Source: Actinocatenispora comari (GTDB taxonomy: Bacteria; Actinomycetota; Actinomycetes; Mycobacteriales; Micromonosporaceae). From it: a stretch of 64,000 nt of DNA. The translations under genes were made by a program, and so were the position numbers. The stretch is from the NCBI RefSeq assembly GCF_017312725.1, contig NZ_BOPO01000091.1, positions 1 to 64,000 of the forward strand, read 5' to 3'. Each line of letters starts with the position of its first letter. Position 1 is the first letter of the stretch. This document shows, piece by piece, positions 14,507 through 22,885 of this stretch. The notes under the pieces were generated by a model that saw only the letters and a list, made by a program, of their open reading frames with translations, had not been told where the DNA came from and made no database searches.

Positions 14507-16108
14507 CTAGGTTCGCGGTACGTCACGGCGTCGGAAGGCGACGAAGCCGAGCAGCAGCAGCGCGACGGCGACCAGCGACAGCACGGCCAGGCCGCCCGGT
14601 TCTGCCGTACCCAGCGGCGGGTTCCCGACGTGCGTGGTGGGGGCGAGGTCGAGCACCCACTGCGCGAGTTTCAGGCCGGGGCCGAGGAAGGCGATGAAGG
14701 TCGCCACCGCGTACGCCGCCCAGCCGAGGCCGACACCGCGCGGCCACAGGCCGAACAGCGCCAGCGCGACGCCGCCGAGCACCAGCTCGGCCGGCAGGTA
14801 CGCCAGGCCGGAGCGCACGATCGCGCCGAACTCGTCGGTGTCACCGACCGACCACGCCGTCGTCGACGCCAGTACCAGCGAGGAGCCGACCACGATGACC
14901 GCGAGCCCCGCCGCGACGACCACCGCATGCGCGGCCAGCCAACGGATCCGGGACAGCGTGCCGGCGAGCCGGGTCTCCAGCCGGCCGCCGGCCTCCTCGG
15001 CGCGCAGCGTGCCGATCGCCTGGATCAGGTAGCCGGTGCCGATGACCGCCAGGTACAGCTGGGTACCGGCGACGAAGCCGTGCAGCGGCCGGGCACCGCT
15101 CATGCCCATGGCTGCGGCCAGCCCCGGGTTGCCGGCCAGCGCGCCGAGAAGCTGCCGTGCCAGCGCGCCCATCATCCCGGTCAGCAGCACCCCGCCGGCC
15201 AGCCAGCCGAGCGTTGCGGGGGCGTGGATCCACGCGGCGAAGCCGATCGGCTGCCGGCGAAGCCGGGTCGCGTGGCCCGGGCCGAGGCCACCGCGCAGCA
15301 GCGCGCTGCCCAGGTCACGCCGCGCCGAACGCCACAGCGCCGCACCGCCCGCGACCAGCCCGGTGCCGACCGGAAGCAGCAGCACCCACCAGCGCCGGTC
15401 GGCGAACGGCGCCGCCTTCTCGACCCAGCCCAGCGGGGACAGCCAGGTCAACCAGCCGGCGGCGGTCGTGTCGCCGACCCCGCGCAGCGCGTACGCCACG
15501 GCGAGCACGATCAGGCTCCCGGCGTAGACGCCCCGCCCGTGCAGGACCAGTTGCGCCAGCAGCGCGGCGACGCCGGCGAACGCGAACGCCAGCGCGCCGA
15601 GTGCCGCGCTGTAGAGGATCGCGGCGGCCACCGGCACCCCGGCGAGCGCCAGCCCGGCGGCGAACAGTACCGAGGTGGCGAGGATCGCCGCCGTCGCGAC
15701 GGCGAGCGCCGCGAGCACCGGCTGGTGCCGGGCGATCCGGCCGGCGAGGACCGTCTCCAACCGGCCGGTCTCCTCCTCCCGGCGGGTCGACCCGGCGACC
15801 AGCGCGATGCCCAGCAACGGAAGCAGGAACGAGGCCAGGAACCCGAACTCGTCCTGGATGACCCCGCCGAGGCTGTCGATGCCCTCGACGTGGCCGTTGA
15901 TCGCGGCCAGCGCACTGCCGGCGGTGACCGCCTCGGCGTAGCCGTGGATCTTCGCCGGCGTGTCGTACAGTCCGGCGATCGACGCCGCCGTCCCGATCAT
16001 GCTCGCGGCGAGGGCGATCACCCAGACCAGGATGCCGCGGCGGCGGGTGCGCCAGACGATCCCGACCATGGTGGCCAGGCCGGGCCGGCGGGGGTTGCGG
16101 GCGCTCAT
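14507..16108 (-). CDS. ABC-2 exporter permease, two six-helix halves
   Basis: A 533-residue integral membrane protein with about twelve hydrophobic segments arranged as two similar halves; the sequence after TRREEETGRLETVLAG in the first half is echoed by LRAEEAGGRLETRLAG in the second. This duplicated layout is typical of actinobacterial exporters of the tetronasin/antibiotic type regulated by TetR proteins. ATG at 16108 is chosen (the frame is open further upstream but has no family similarity there). It follows the ATPase gene by 70 bases, and the TetR, ATPase and permease genes form one operon. The substrate is unknown; a lipophilic drug or lipid is plausible. Confidence 0.85.
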   Translation of the reverse strand: MSARNPRRPGLATMVGIVWRTRRRGILVWVIALAASMIGTAASIAGLYDTPAKIHGYAEAVTAGSALAAINGHVEGIDSLGGVIQDEFGFLASFLLPLLGIALVAGSTRREEETGRLETVLAGRIARHQPVLAALAVATAAILATSVLFAAGLALAGVPVAAAILYSAALGALAFAFAGVAALLAQLVLHGRGVYAGSLIVLAVAYALRGVGDTTAAGWLTWLSPLGWVEKAAPFADRRWWVLLLPVGTGLVAGGAALWRSARRDLGSALLRGGLGPGHATRLRRQPIGFAAWIHAPATLGWLAGGVLLTGMMGALARQLLGALAGNPGLAAAMGMSGARPLHGFVAGTQLYLAVIGTGYLIQAIGTLRAEEAGGRLETRLAGTLSRIRWLAAHAVVVAAGLAVIVVGSSLVLASTTAWSVGDTDEFGAIVRSGLAYLPAELVLGGVALALFGLWPRGVGLGWAAYAVATFIAFLGPGLKLAQWVLDLAPTTHVGNPPLGTAEPGGLAVLSLVAVALLLLGFVAFRRRDVPRT

Positions 16109-16178
16109 CGGTGCTCCTCCCTCGTCGCGACACCGGGGTGGCGCCGGGCCGCGCCGGGCCCGTGACTCGCGCGCTCGC

Positions 16179-17132
16179 TCACCGGGTGGCTCCGGCAGGC
16201 GTCTCCCCCGGCTCGCGGGCGTCGACCGGGTCCGCGTAGTTGCGCAGGAACAGCGCATCCAGACTCGGCGGGGTGACCGTCAGGGTGTGTATCCGCGCGG
16301 CGTGCAGCCGGCCGACCACCGCGTCCAGGTGCTCGGCGTCGACGGTGAACCGCACGTCGACCTGCCCGTCCCGGCTGGTGCTGGCCCAGTCGGCCACGCC
16401 CTCGGCGCCGGCCAGCCCGTCGGGTGCGGCGACGGTGACCGCGTGCACCGACGTGCGGGTGTGGCGGCGCAGCTCGGCGAGGCTGCCGGTGGTCACCGTC
16501 CGGCCGTGCCGGACGATGCTCACCCGGTCGGCCAGCGCCTCGACCTCGTCCAGCAGGTGACTGGAGAGCAGCACCGTGGCGCCGTCGTCGCGCCGCTCCC
16601 GCACGCACCGCTGGAACGCCTGCTCCATCAGCGGATCGAGCCCGGAGGTGGGTTCGTCGAGCACCAGCAGGTCGGCCTCGGCGGCCAGCGCCGCGACCAG
16701 CGCGACCTTCTGCCGGTTTCCCTTGGAGTAGTCCCGGATCCGCTTCGTCGGGTCCAGGTCGAAGCGCTCGATCAGCGCTCGCCGGCGTGCCTGGTTCACC
16801 GCGCCGTGCGTGGCGCCGAGCACGTCGATGCACTGGCCGCCGGTGAGGCCGGGCCACAGGGCGACATCGCCGGCCACGTACGCGAGGCGTCCGTGCAGCG
16901 TGGCCGCCCGGCGCCAGGGATCGGCACCGAACAGCTCGACGTGCCCGCCGCCGGCCCGGATCAGCCCGAGCAGGATGCGGATGGTGGTGGACTTGCCCGC
17001 CCCGTTGGGGCCGAGGAAGCCGTGCACCTCGCCCGGCCGTACGGACAGGTCGAGGCCGTCGAGGGCGCGGACCTTGCCGAACGACTTGGTGAGGTTGCGG
17101 ATGTCGATGACGGGTGCGCTCGACACGCTCAC
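16179..17132 (-). CDS. ABC transporter ATP-binding protein
   Basis: A 317-residue nucleotide-binding subunit. Walker A GPNGAGKST is at 41-49, a diverged signature YSKGNRQK at 135-142 (instead of LSGGQ), Walker B LLVLDEP at 155-161 and the switch His in SSHLLDEVE. The C-terminal extension of about 100 residues is typical of drug-exporter ATPases (DrrA-like group). GTG at 17132 overlaps the upstream TetR stop (GTGA). It should energise the twelve-helix permease encoded next. Confidence 0.9.
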   Translation of the reverse strand: MSVSSAPVIDIRNLTKSFGKVRALDGLDLSVRPGEVHGFLGPNGAGKSTTIRILLGLIRAGGGHVELFGADPWRRAATLHGRLAYVAGDVALWPGLTGGQCIDVLGATHGAVNQARRRALIERFDLDPTKRIRDYSKGNRQKVALVAALAAEADLLVLDEPTSGLDPLMEQAFQRCVRERRDDGATVLLSSHLLDEVEALADRVSIVRHGRTVTTGSLAELRRHTRTSVHAVTVAAPDGLAGAEGVADWASTSRDGQVDVRFTVDAEHLDAVVGRLHAARIHTLTVTPPSLDALFLRNYADPVDAREPGETPAGATR

Positions 17133-17767
17133 GAGGACTCCTCCCCGGGCGCGACCACGAACACGCCCCTGGTGTAGACGTCGGTGACCTCTCGGGTCCA
17201 GCGGGCGATCCCGTCCGAGGTGAGCGGGTCGACCCCGATCGCGGCGGCGATCTGGTTGCGCAGCAGCACCAGAGCCAGGTCGTTGACCAGCAGGAACGTC
17301 GCGAGAACGGCCGGGTCCTGAGCGGGCCGGACGGCACCCAGCTCGGTCATCGCGTCGAGCATCCGGCGGGTGAGATCGACCCAGCGGCCGAACAGCGCCG
17401 CTCCGGCGGGGTCGCCGACGAGCAGCAGGCGGCGCAGGTAGGCGGGCAGCGGGGAGCCGTGCGGGAAGGCCCGCGCGAACATCTCGGCGACCGAGACCCA
17501 GTTGTCGCCGGTGACCGCCTCGGCCAGGTCCTGCTCGTCCATCGCGAACAGCGAGTCGAAGGCCTGCGCGGCGTGCTCGTCCACCGCCGCTCGCAGCCCC
17601 TCCTTGCTGCCGAAGTGGTGCACCACGAGCGCGGGTGACACCCCGGCCGCGGCGGCGATCTCCCGCACCGTGACGGCGTCGTGGCCGCGTTCGGCGAACA
17701 GGCGCAGCGCGGCGTTGCGGATGTTCGCCTTCGCGGTGAGATCGTTCTCGTCGGCGACTGAACTCAT
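17129..17767 (-). CDS. TetR-family repressor of the ABC exporter operon
   Basis: A 212-residue TetR regulator. The N-terminal helix-turn-helix spans about 10-58 (AALRLFAERGHDAVTVREIA, then AGVSPALVVHHFGSKEGL). The C-terminal helical ligand domain has no recognisable ligand signature. ATG at 17767 is favoured because a TAGTAT hexamer ends 7 bases before it, the spacing of a leaderless actinobacterial promoter, and no ribosome site exists. First gene of the TetR-ATPase-permease operon, so it probably represses its own operon until an exported drug binds. Confidence 0.88.
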   Translation of the reverse strand: MSSVADENDLTAKANIRNAALRLFAERGHDAVTVREIAAAAGVSPALVVHHFGSKEGLRAAVDEHAAQAFDSLFAMDEQDLAEAVTGDNWVSVAEMFARAFPHGSPLPAYLRRLLLVGDPAGAALFGRWVDLTRRMLDAMTELGAVRPAQDPAVLATFLLVNDLALVLLRNQIAAAIGVDPLTSDGIARWTREVTDVYTRGVFVVAPGEESS

Positions 17768-17780
17768 GTTCAACATACTA
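17766..17780 (-). promoter_or_regulatory. Leaderless promoter and TetR operator
   Basis: On the minus strand TAGTAT (17775-17780) lies 7 bases before the ATG of the TetR gene. The inverted repeat ATGTT C AACAT (17766-17776) overlaps both the hexamer and the start codon. A bound repressor would block transcription start directly. Confidence 0.5.
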
Positions 17781-17813
17781 AACGCGCGTACAGCCCGCTG
17801 GCAAGAACCTCGC

Positions 17814-18599
17814 TCAGAGCACGTCGAGGGTGGCGTGCCGGCGGCTGCCGCGCTCGAACAGCGCCAACAGACCGATCGCGAGCAACGCGTAGCCCGCGGC
17901 GAGGCCCAGCTCGGCGCCGAGCGGCGGTACCAGCCGGGCCAGCGGCGCGCCACCGGCGGCCTCGCGGGCGGCGGTCGCCGCGTGCCGAAGCGGCAGCAGC
18001 GCGCCGGCGGCCCGCAGCACCGGCGGCAGCGCAGCCGGCGCCACGTTGACGCCGCTGACCAGCAACAACACCGCGTCAGCGACGTTGGACACCAGCCACA
18101 CGTCGCGAAACCGCAGCCCGATCGAGCCGAGCGTCAGCCCGAAGAACGAGCAGGACAGCGCGCCCACGCAGATCGCCAGCGCCAGCCCCGGCAACGACCG
18201 GACGCCGATCGGGATCCGCAGCAGCAGCGCCCCGACCGTCAGCGTGAACGCCGAGATCAGCACCCCGTTCACCGCGTACGGCAGGGCCCGCCCACCGAAG
18301 ACCGCGGCGCGCCGCAGCGGGGAGAGCAGCAGCGGGCCGAGGGTGCCGTACCGGCGTTCGTTGGCCACCGCCATCGTGCCGCCGTACACGCAGGCCAGCG
18401 CGGCGCTCAGCACGGCGTTGCCGACCAGGTAGCCGAGGTCGTCGCCGACGTGCAGGGTGCGGCCGAGGTAGACGAAGAACAGCAGCTGGAACACCGGCGA
18501 GACGAGCAGGGTGCCGACGAACATCGCCGGCGTGGTCCAGTTGAACAGGGCGCGGTAGGCGATCACGCCGCCGACGGTGAGCAGTCTGAGAGTGCGCAT
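17814..18599 (-). CDS. ABC-2 type permease (second subunit)
   Basis: A 261-residue membrane protein with six predicted helices. The region around NERRYGTLGPLLLSPLRRAA matches the conserved cytoplasmic ERRYGT(L/A) segment of ABC-2 permeases. It is the last gene of a three-gene minus-strand unit: ATPase, permease 1, permease 2. Its start at ATG 18599 lies 104 bases after the first permease, an intergenic with a strong inverted repeat. The two permeases probably form a heterodimer. Substrate unknown. Confidence 0.85.
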   Translation of the reverse strand: MRTLRLLTVGGVIAYRALFNWTTPAMFVGTLLVSPVFQLLFFVYLGRTLHVGDDLGYLVGNAVLSAALACVYGGTMAVANERRYGTLGPLLLSPLRRAAVFGGRALPYAVNGVLISAFTLTVGALLLRIPIGVRSLPGLALAICVGALSCSFFGLTLGSIGLRFRDVWLVSNVADAVLLLVSGVNVAPAALPPVLRAAGALLPLRHAATAAREAAGGAPLARLVPPLGAELGLAAGYALLAIGLLALFERGSRRHATLDVL

Positions 18600-18661
18600 G
18601 GTTCCTCACTGGGACGAGCGGATGCGGCGATCGTTGGCGCGCCGCCGGCCGGAGGTATTTA

Positions 18662-18676
18662 TGTCCACTGTGGACA
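18662..18676. repeat. Perfect 7+1+7 inverted repeat between permease genes
   Basis: TGTCCAC T GTGGACA lies in the 104-base space between the two permease genes. It may form a small hairpin in the mRNA or be a protein-binding site. Its core TCCACTGTGGA recurs inside the giant gene. Confidence 0.6.
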
Positions 18677-18703
18677 GACACGGCGCCGGGCCGGCGGCGC
18701 CGA

Positions 18704-19474
18704 TCAGGTCAGGGCGAGGGTCGCGGTGACCCGGGCCCGCCGGTCCACGAAGTGCAGCGCGATCGCGCCGAGCACCAGCGCGATCAGCGCCTCGCCGACA
18801 CACAGCGCCAGCGCCGGCCACACCGGACCGCCGGTCACCGCCGCCCGCAGCGCCCGGGCACCCCAGGTGGTCGGCAGTACGGCGGCGATCGGGCCGGTCC
18901 AGCCCGGCAGCGCGGTCACCGGAACGAGCATCCCGGACAGCAGCCAGACCGGGTAGCCGAGCGGGTTGACGATCGCGTTCGCGTTGCGCAGCAGCACGAA
19001 CGTACTCGCCAGCAGCAGCCCGAACGCGCCCAGCGCCAACACGCACACCGGCGCGGCGACCACGAACCACAGCGGTGCGGCGAACGACGGCGGGACCCCG
19101 AGCAGCAGCACGCCCCACAGCAGCGTCGCGACCACCGAGTACAGCCCGACCAGGCCGGTGGCCAGCGTGATCGGCAGGATCTTGAACGCCGGCCGCATCG
19201 GCGTGATCATCAGGATCTCCAGGGTGCCCTGGAACCGCTGGTTCTGAATGGCCGCACCGGAACCGAACAGCACCGACGACCAGACGCCCATCATCCCGGC
19301 CCCGACCGCGGCCAGCAGCAGCGCCGGCGGGTTCGTGCCGGCCTTGAACAGGTAGACCGCGAGCGTCGCCTGCACCAGCGGAACCAGCAGCGAGATGGTG
19401 ATCTCCAGCGGCGACCGGCTCTGCTGCTTGACCTGCAACAGCGTGCCGAGCAGCAGCATCCGTACCGGGTTCAC
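18704..19474 (-). CDS. ABC-2 type permease (first subunit)
   Basis: A 256-residue membrane protein with six hydrophobic helices. NQRFQGTLEILMITPMRPAF is the conserved cytoplasmic ABC-2 segment, equivalent to ERRYGTLGPLLLSPLRR in the partner permease. GTG at 19474 overlaps the ATPase stop (GTGA), showing translational coupling. With the ATPase upstream and the second permease downstream it makes a DrrAB-like exporter with a heterodimeric membrane part. Substrate not evident. Confidence 0.87.
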   Translation of the reverse strand: MNPVRMLLLGTLLQVKQQSRSPLEITISLLVPLVQATLAVYLFKAGTNPPALLLAAVGAGMMGVWSSVLFGSGAAIQNQRFQGTLEILMITPMRPAFKILPITLATGLVGLYSVVATLLWGVLLLGVPPSFAAPLWFVVAAPVCVLALGAFGLLLASTFVLLRNANAIVNPLGYPVWLLSGMLVPVTALPGWTGPIAAVLPTTWGARALRAAVTGGPVWPALALCVGEALIALVLGAIALHFVDRRARVTATLALT

Positions 19475-20466
19475 GCCGCCGCCTCGGCCCGCGTCGAGTT
19501 GACGATCGCCACGTACGCGTCCTCCAGCGTCGGCGCGCGCGTCTCCACCCGGCCGAGCCGTACCCCGGCCAGCTCCCGCAGTACGGCCGGCTGCACGTCG
19601 ACGTGCGCGTCGGTCTGGATGCGCAGCGTCTGCTGCTGGCCGGACACCTCGACGGTCGCGTCGCGTACCCCGCTCAGTGCGTCGAGGTGCGCCAGGTGCG
19701 CGTCGGTCACCCCGTACGCCTCGACCGACAGCACCCGCCGGCCGGCCGCCGCGTGCTTGAGCTCGTCGGCGGTACCCAGCGCGGCGAGCCGGCCGGCGGC
19801 GATCACCGCGATCCGGTCGCACAGCTCCTCCGCCTCGGCCATGTAGTGCGTGGTCAACAGCACCGTGGTTCCGGACGCGGACAGCTCGGCGATCATCGCG
19901 CGCAGCTCGCGGGCCGCCACCGGATCGACACCGATCGACGGCTCGTCCAGGAACAGCACGTCGGGTTCGTGCAGCAGCCCGCGGGCGATGTGCAGCCGCT
20001 GCCGCATGCCCCGCGAGTACCCCTCCACCCGCTCGTGCTCGCGGCCGGTCAGGTCGACGGCGTCCAGCAGGGCGCCGATCCGGGCCCGCTGCTCGCGCGC
20101 CGGCACGCCGTACAGCTCGGCGAAGTAGCGCAGGTTGTCCAGCGCCGAGAGCCGTTCGTACAGGCCGCGGTCGCCGCCGAACACGTAGCCGATCCGGCGC
20201 CGCACGGCGCGGGTGTCGCGGACGACGTCGAGGCCCATCACCCGGGCCGTGCCGCCGGTCGGGGTGAGCAGCGTGTTGAGCATCTTGATCGTGGTCGTCT
20301 TACCGGCGCCGTTCGGGCCGAGCAGCCCGAACAGCTCGCCGCGGGCCACCGCGAAGTCCACCCCGCGCACCGCGTCGACACTGCCGCGCCGCGGCCGCAG
20401 CCAGCCGGTCCGGGTCCGGTACGTGCGGCGCAACCCCACCGCTTCGATCGCCAGTTCACCTGCCAT
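19471..20466 (-). CDS. DrrA-like ABC exporter ATP-binding protein
   Basis: A 331-residue ATPase. Walker A GPNGAGKTT at 50-58, signature YSRGMRQR at 150-157, Walker B LFLDEP at 171-176, and the switch His in TTHYMAEAEELC, a sequence typical of the DrrA/daunorubicin-resistance class. A C-terminal regulatory extension of about 90 residues follows. ATG at 20466 is chosen since family similarity begins there. It heads the three-gene exporter unit; no regulator gene is attached, unlike the neighbouring TetR-controlled exporter. Confidence 0.9.
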   Translation of the reverse strand: MAGELAIEAVGLRRTYRTRTGWLRPRRGSVDAVRGVDFAVARGELFGLLGPNGAGKTTTIKMLNTLLTPTGGTARVMGLDVVRDTRAVRRRIGYVFGGDRGLYERLSALDNLRYFAELYGVPAREQRARIGALLDAVDLTGREHERVEGYSRGMRQRLHIARGLLHEPDVLFLDEPSIGVDPVAARELRAMIAELSASGTTVLLTTHYMAEAEELCDRIAVIAAGRLAALGTADELKHAAAGRRVLSVEAYGVTDAHLAHLDALSGVRDATVEVSGQQQTLRIQTDAHVDVQPAVLRELAGVRLGRVETRAPTLEDAYVAIVNSTRAEAAA

Positions 20467-20584
20467 GCCGGCACGGTAGGAACCGCGGCCACCGCGACGC
20501 CAACGATTCGGCAGCGACCGAATCGACCGGAAACGCCGCCCCGCGGCCGATCCGAGGTACCGGGCCGAGCCGTCCGGGCACCGC

Positions 20585-20626
20585 GCGAAGCCCGACCGGG
20601 ACGTCAGGGCGAAGCCCGACCGGGAC
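20585..20626. repeat. Two direct 18-bp repeats
   Basis: GCGAAGCCCGACCGGGAC occurs at 20585-20602 and again at 20609-20626. The repeats lie in the 282-base gap between the exporter ATPase start and the end of the ArsR-type gene; apart from these and the hairpin listed next, I see nothing there. Confidence 0.7.
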
Positions 20627-20679
20627 ACCGCGCGCGGCCCGGCGGGGACACCGGGCGGCGCCGATCGGAGGTCCGCTAC

Positions 20680-20708
20680 GCCGATCCGGGCTCGCTGCGC
20701 GGATCGGC
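20680..20708 (-). terminator. Candidate terminator hairpin after the ArsR-type gene
   Basis: GCCGATCC (20680-20687) and GGATCGGC (20701-20708) form an 8-base perfect stem with a 13-base loop, 41 bases beyond the stop of the minus-strand regulator gene. There is no T tract, as is common in actinomycetes. Confidence 0.5.
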
Positions 20709-20748
20709 GGCTGACGGGAATCCGGGTCGGCCGGCGCGCCGGGGACGG

Positions 20749-21744
20749 TCAGGCGACGGTGCTGCTGGCCGGGTCGGCGAGCAGCGTCAGCAGCGCGGTA
20801 CCGGTCTCGGTGACCTGGTAGAGCACCGTACGGCCGTGCCGGCGGCGGGCGACCGCACCGGCGGCGAGCAGCGTGCCGAGGTGCTCGGACACCGTGCTCG
20901 GGGCGAGGCCGAGCCGGCGAGCCAGCATCGCGGTGCTGGTCGGCGCCACCAGCTCGCGCAGCAGCGTCGCCCGGCCGCGCCCCACCAGCAGCGCCAGCCG
21001 GTCGGCCGGCGCCGGCTCCGCCGGCTCACCGGCGAGCACCGCCGCACCGCGCGCCTGGTAGGACACCGCGGTGATGCGCGGATGGTCGGTGGAGCACATC
21101 AGCCCGCCGCGGGAGAACACCAGCGGGATGAGCAGCAGTTGCTTGTCGACCACCCGTTCCCGGTAGTCGAGCTGCTTGACCAGCGTCAGCACCGGCCGCT
21201 GCCAGCGGACCCGGTCGTGCAGGTCGGCGAGCAGCGCGTCGGCGCCGTCGGTGGCCAGCGCCCGGGCCCGGTGCAGCAGCTCCTCGTCGAGCACCGCGTG
21301 CAGCGCCGGCCAGTACGGTTCGATCGCCCGCTCGTGGTAGGCCAGCAGCTGGTCGGCGAGCCGGCACAGCGCTGCGCCCGGATCGGTACGAAACGGCGCC
21401 AGTGCCGGCGGTTCGCCGTCCGGGTGGTGCCGGTCGAGCTGCGCGACGATGGTGGCCGGATCGGTCTCGCACAGGGCGGTCAGCTCGTCGGCGATCGTCG
21501 GGGTCGGGCCGGCCGGGATCGGCGACAGGAAGTCCGGTGAGTTGCCGTCGGTCGCCGCCGGGTACCACCCGATCCCGGTCGCCGGCACCGCCTCGACGGC
21601 GCGCCGGGCCCAGTCCTGGTACGGGTACGGCGGCCGGCCACCGGTGCGGTGCAGCAGGTGCAGGCTGCACACCGTCTCCCACAGCGGGCTCAGCGCGATC
21701 CGGGTGCGCGACAGCGTCGGCTCGTCCAACTCGATCCGGATCAC
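20749..21744 (-). CDS. ArsR-type winged-helix regulator with DUF5937-like N-terminal domain
   Basis: A 331-residue protein. About 240-320 is an ArsR winged helix: RATLLRELVAPTSTAMLARR, LAPSTVSEHLGTLLAAGAVA as recognition helix, and RRRHGRTVLYQVTETG as wing. The 230-residue N-terminal part lacks a DNA-binding motif and resembles the DUF5937-like domain of long actinobacterial ArsR proteins; it may sense a ligand. There are few Cys residues and no CxC metal site, so metal sensing is unlikely. Divergent from the SMP-30-like gene at 21882, its likely target. Confidence 0.8.
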   Translation of the reverse strand: MIRIELDEPTLSRTRIALSPLWETVCSLHLLHRTGGRPPYPYQDWARRAVEAVPATGIGWYPAATDGNSPDFLSPIPAGPTPTIADELTALCETDPATIVAQLDRHHPDGEPPALAPFRTDPGAALCRLADQLLAYHERAIEPYWPALHAVLDEELLHRARALATDGADALLADLHDRVRWQRPVLTLVKQLDYRERVVDKQLLLIPLVFSRGGLMCSTDHPRITAVSYQARGAAVLAGEPAEPAPADRLALLVGRGRATLLRELVAPTSTAMLARRLGLAPSTVSEHLGTLLAAGAVARRRHGRTVLYQVTETGTALLTLLADPASSTVA

Positions 21745-21881
21745 GTCCGGAGCATAGGCGGGCCGGGCCGGTGGTGGCCGGGAGTGTGACCGACGCTGCG
21801 GCCGGACCGGACGGCGCGTCGCGGTGGTGACGCCGCCGACGAACCCGGCAGGGCGGTCCGACCCGCCGGTACCGTTGCGGC

Positions 21882-22775
21882 GTGCTGACCGACTACCTGC
21901 TGCCCGGGGACGGCGTGTTCCCGGAGGGCATCACCGAGGACCCGGACGGGGTCAGGTTCTACGTCTCCAGCTACGCCCAGGGCACGATCTTCCGCGGCCG
22001 CCTGGGCGAACCGGAGACCGAGGTGTGGCTGGCTCCCGGCACCGACGGCCGGACCAAGGCGGCCGGGATGGTTGTCGATCCGGCCGGCCGGCTGCTGGTG
22101 TGCGGCGGCGACACCGGCCAGCTCTTCGGCTACGACACGACCAGCGGCGCCCTCCTCGCCCGCCACCCGGTGCCGGAACCGTCGCTGCTCAACGACGTGT
22201 GCGTGGCCGGCGGGTACGCGTACGTGACCGACTCGGTCCGGCCGGTGCTGTGGCGGGTGCCGCTGGGCGAGGAGATCGGCGCGCCCGAGGAGTGGCTCAC
22301 GGTGCCCGATCCGGGCGAGTTGCCCTATCTCAACGGCATCGTGGCGCTGGACGGCGGCGCCACGTTGCTGGTCGCCGCGCAGGGCAGCGGAACGCTGTGG
22401 TGGGTCGACGTGGCGGCGGCCGCCGCCGAGCAGGTCGACGTGGCGGCGGCGGCCGCCGAGCAGGTCGACGTGGGCGGGGTGCCGGTCAACGGCGACGGGC
22501 TGGTCGTCGTCGACGACCTGGTGTACGTCTGCGACAACATCGACCGGCCTGACGGCGGCGCGGACTACGTGCTGACCGCGCTGCGCCCCGCGCCGGACCG
22601 GCGCTCCGCCGCGCTGGTCGGCCGCTGGCCGCAGCGCCACCGCGACACCCCGACCACGGTCGCGCACCTCGGCGACCGGCTGCTGCTGGTGCACTCCCAG
22701 TTCGCCGGCCAGCACGACGGCACCGCCGCCGCACCGTTCGTCGTCCGCGCCATCCCGGTCCCGGCCGTCGCCTGA
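21882..22775 (+). CDS. SMP-30/gluconolactonase-like beta-propeller protein
   Basis: A 297-residue soluble protein, no signal peptide. The repeated blades (FPEGITEDPDGVRFYVSSY, GMVVDPAGRLLVCGGDTGQL, LNDVCVAGGYAYVTDS, LNGIVALDGGATLLVAAQG) are those of six-bladed SMP-30-like lactonases and strictosidine-synthase-like proteins; Glu in the first blade and the Asn/Asp residues in LND, LNG and NGDG could bind the metal. A 30-base duplication near 22405 inserts ten residues (VDVAAAAAEQ) in an edge strand or loop. The reaction is unknown. Confidence 0.75.
   Translation: MLTDYLLPGDGVFPEGITEDPDGVRFYVSSYAQGTIFRGRLGEPETEVWLAPGTDGRTKAAGMVVDPAGRLLVCGGDTGQLFGYDTTSGALLARHPVPEPSLLNDVCVAGGYAYVTDSVRPVLWRVPLGEEIGAPEEWLTVPDPGELPYLNGIVALDGGATLLVAAQGSGTLWWVDVAAAAAEQVDVAAAAAEQVDVGGVPVNGDGLVVVDDLVYVCDNIDRPDGGADYVLTALRPAPDRRSAALVGRWPQRHRDTPTTVAHLGDRLLLVHSQFAGQHDGTAAAPFVVRAIPVPAVA
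22405..22464 (+). repeat. 30-bp in-frame tandem duplication
   Basis: Two copies of a 30-base unit encode VDVAAAAAEQ twice in the SMP-30-like protein, with a third partial VDV after them. Only one internal base triplet order differs (GCGGCGGCC against GCGGCGGCG), so the duplication is recent. Confidence 0.85.
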
Positions 22776-22885
22776 CCGCCGTCGAGTCGGGCGCCGGATC
22801 GTTGCCCAGAGGCTCCCGCCGTGCGCCGGATCCGTCGGCGCCGTGCGTGGCAGTGCCGGTCGGCGCGGCGCCGTACGCTGGTCGG

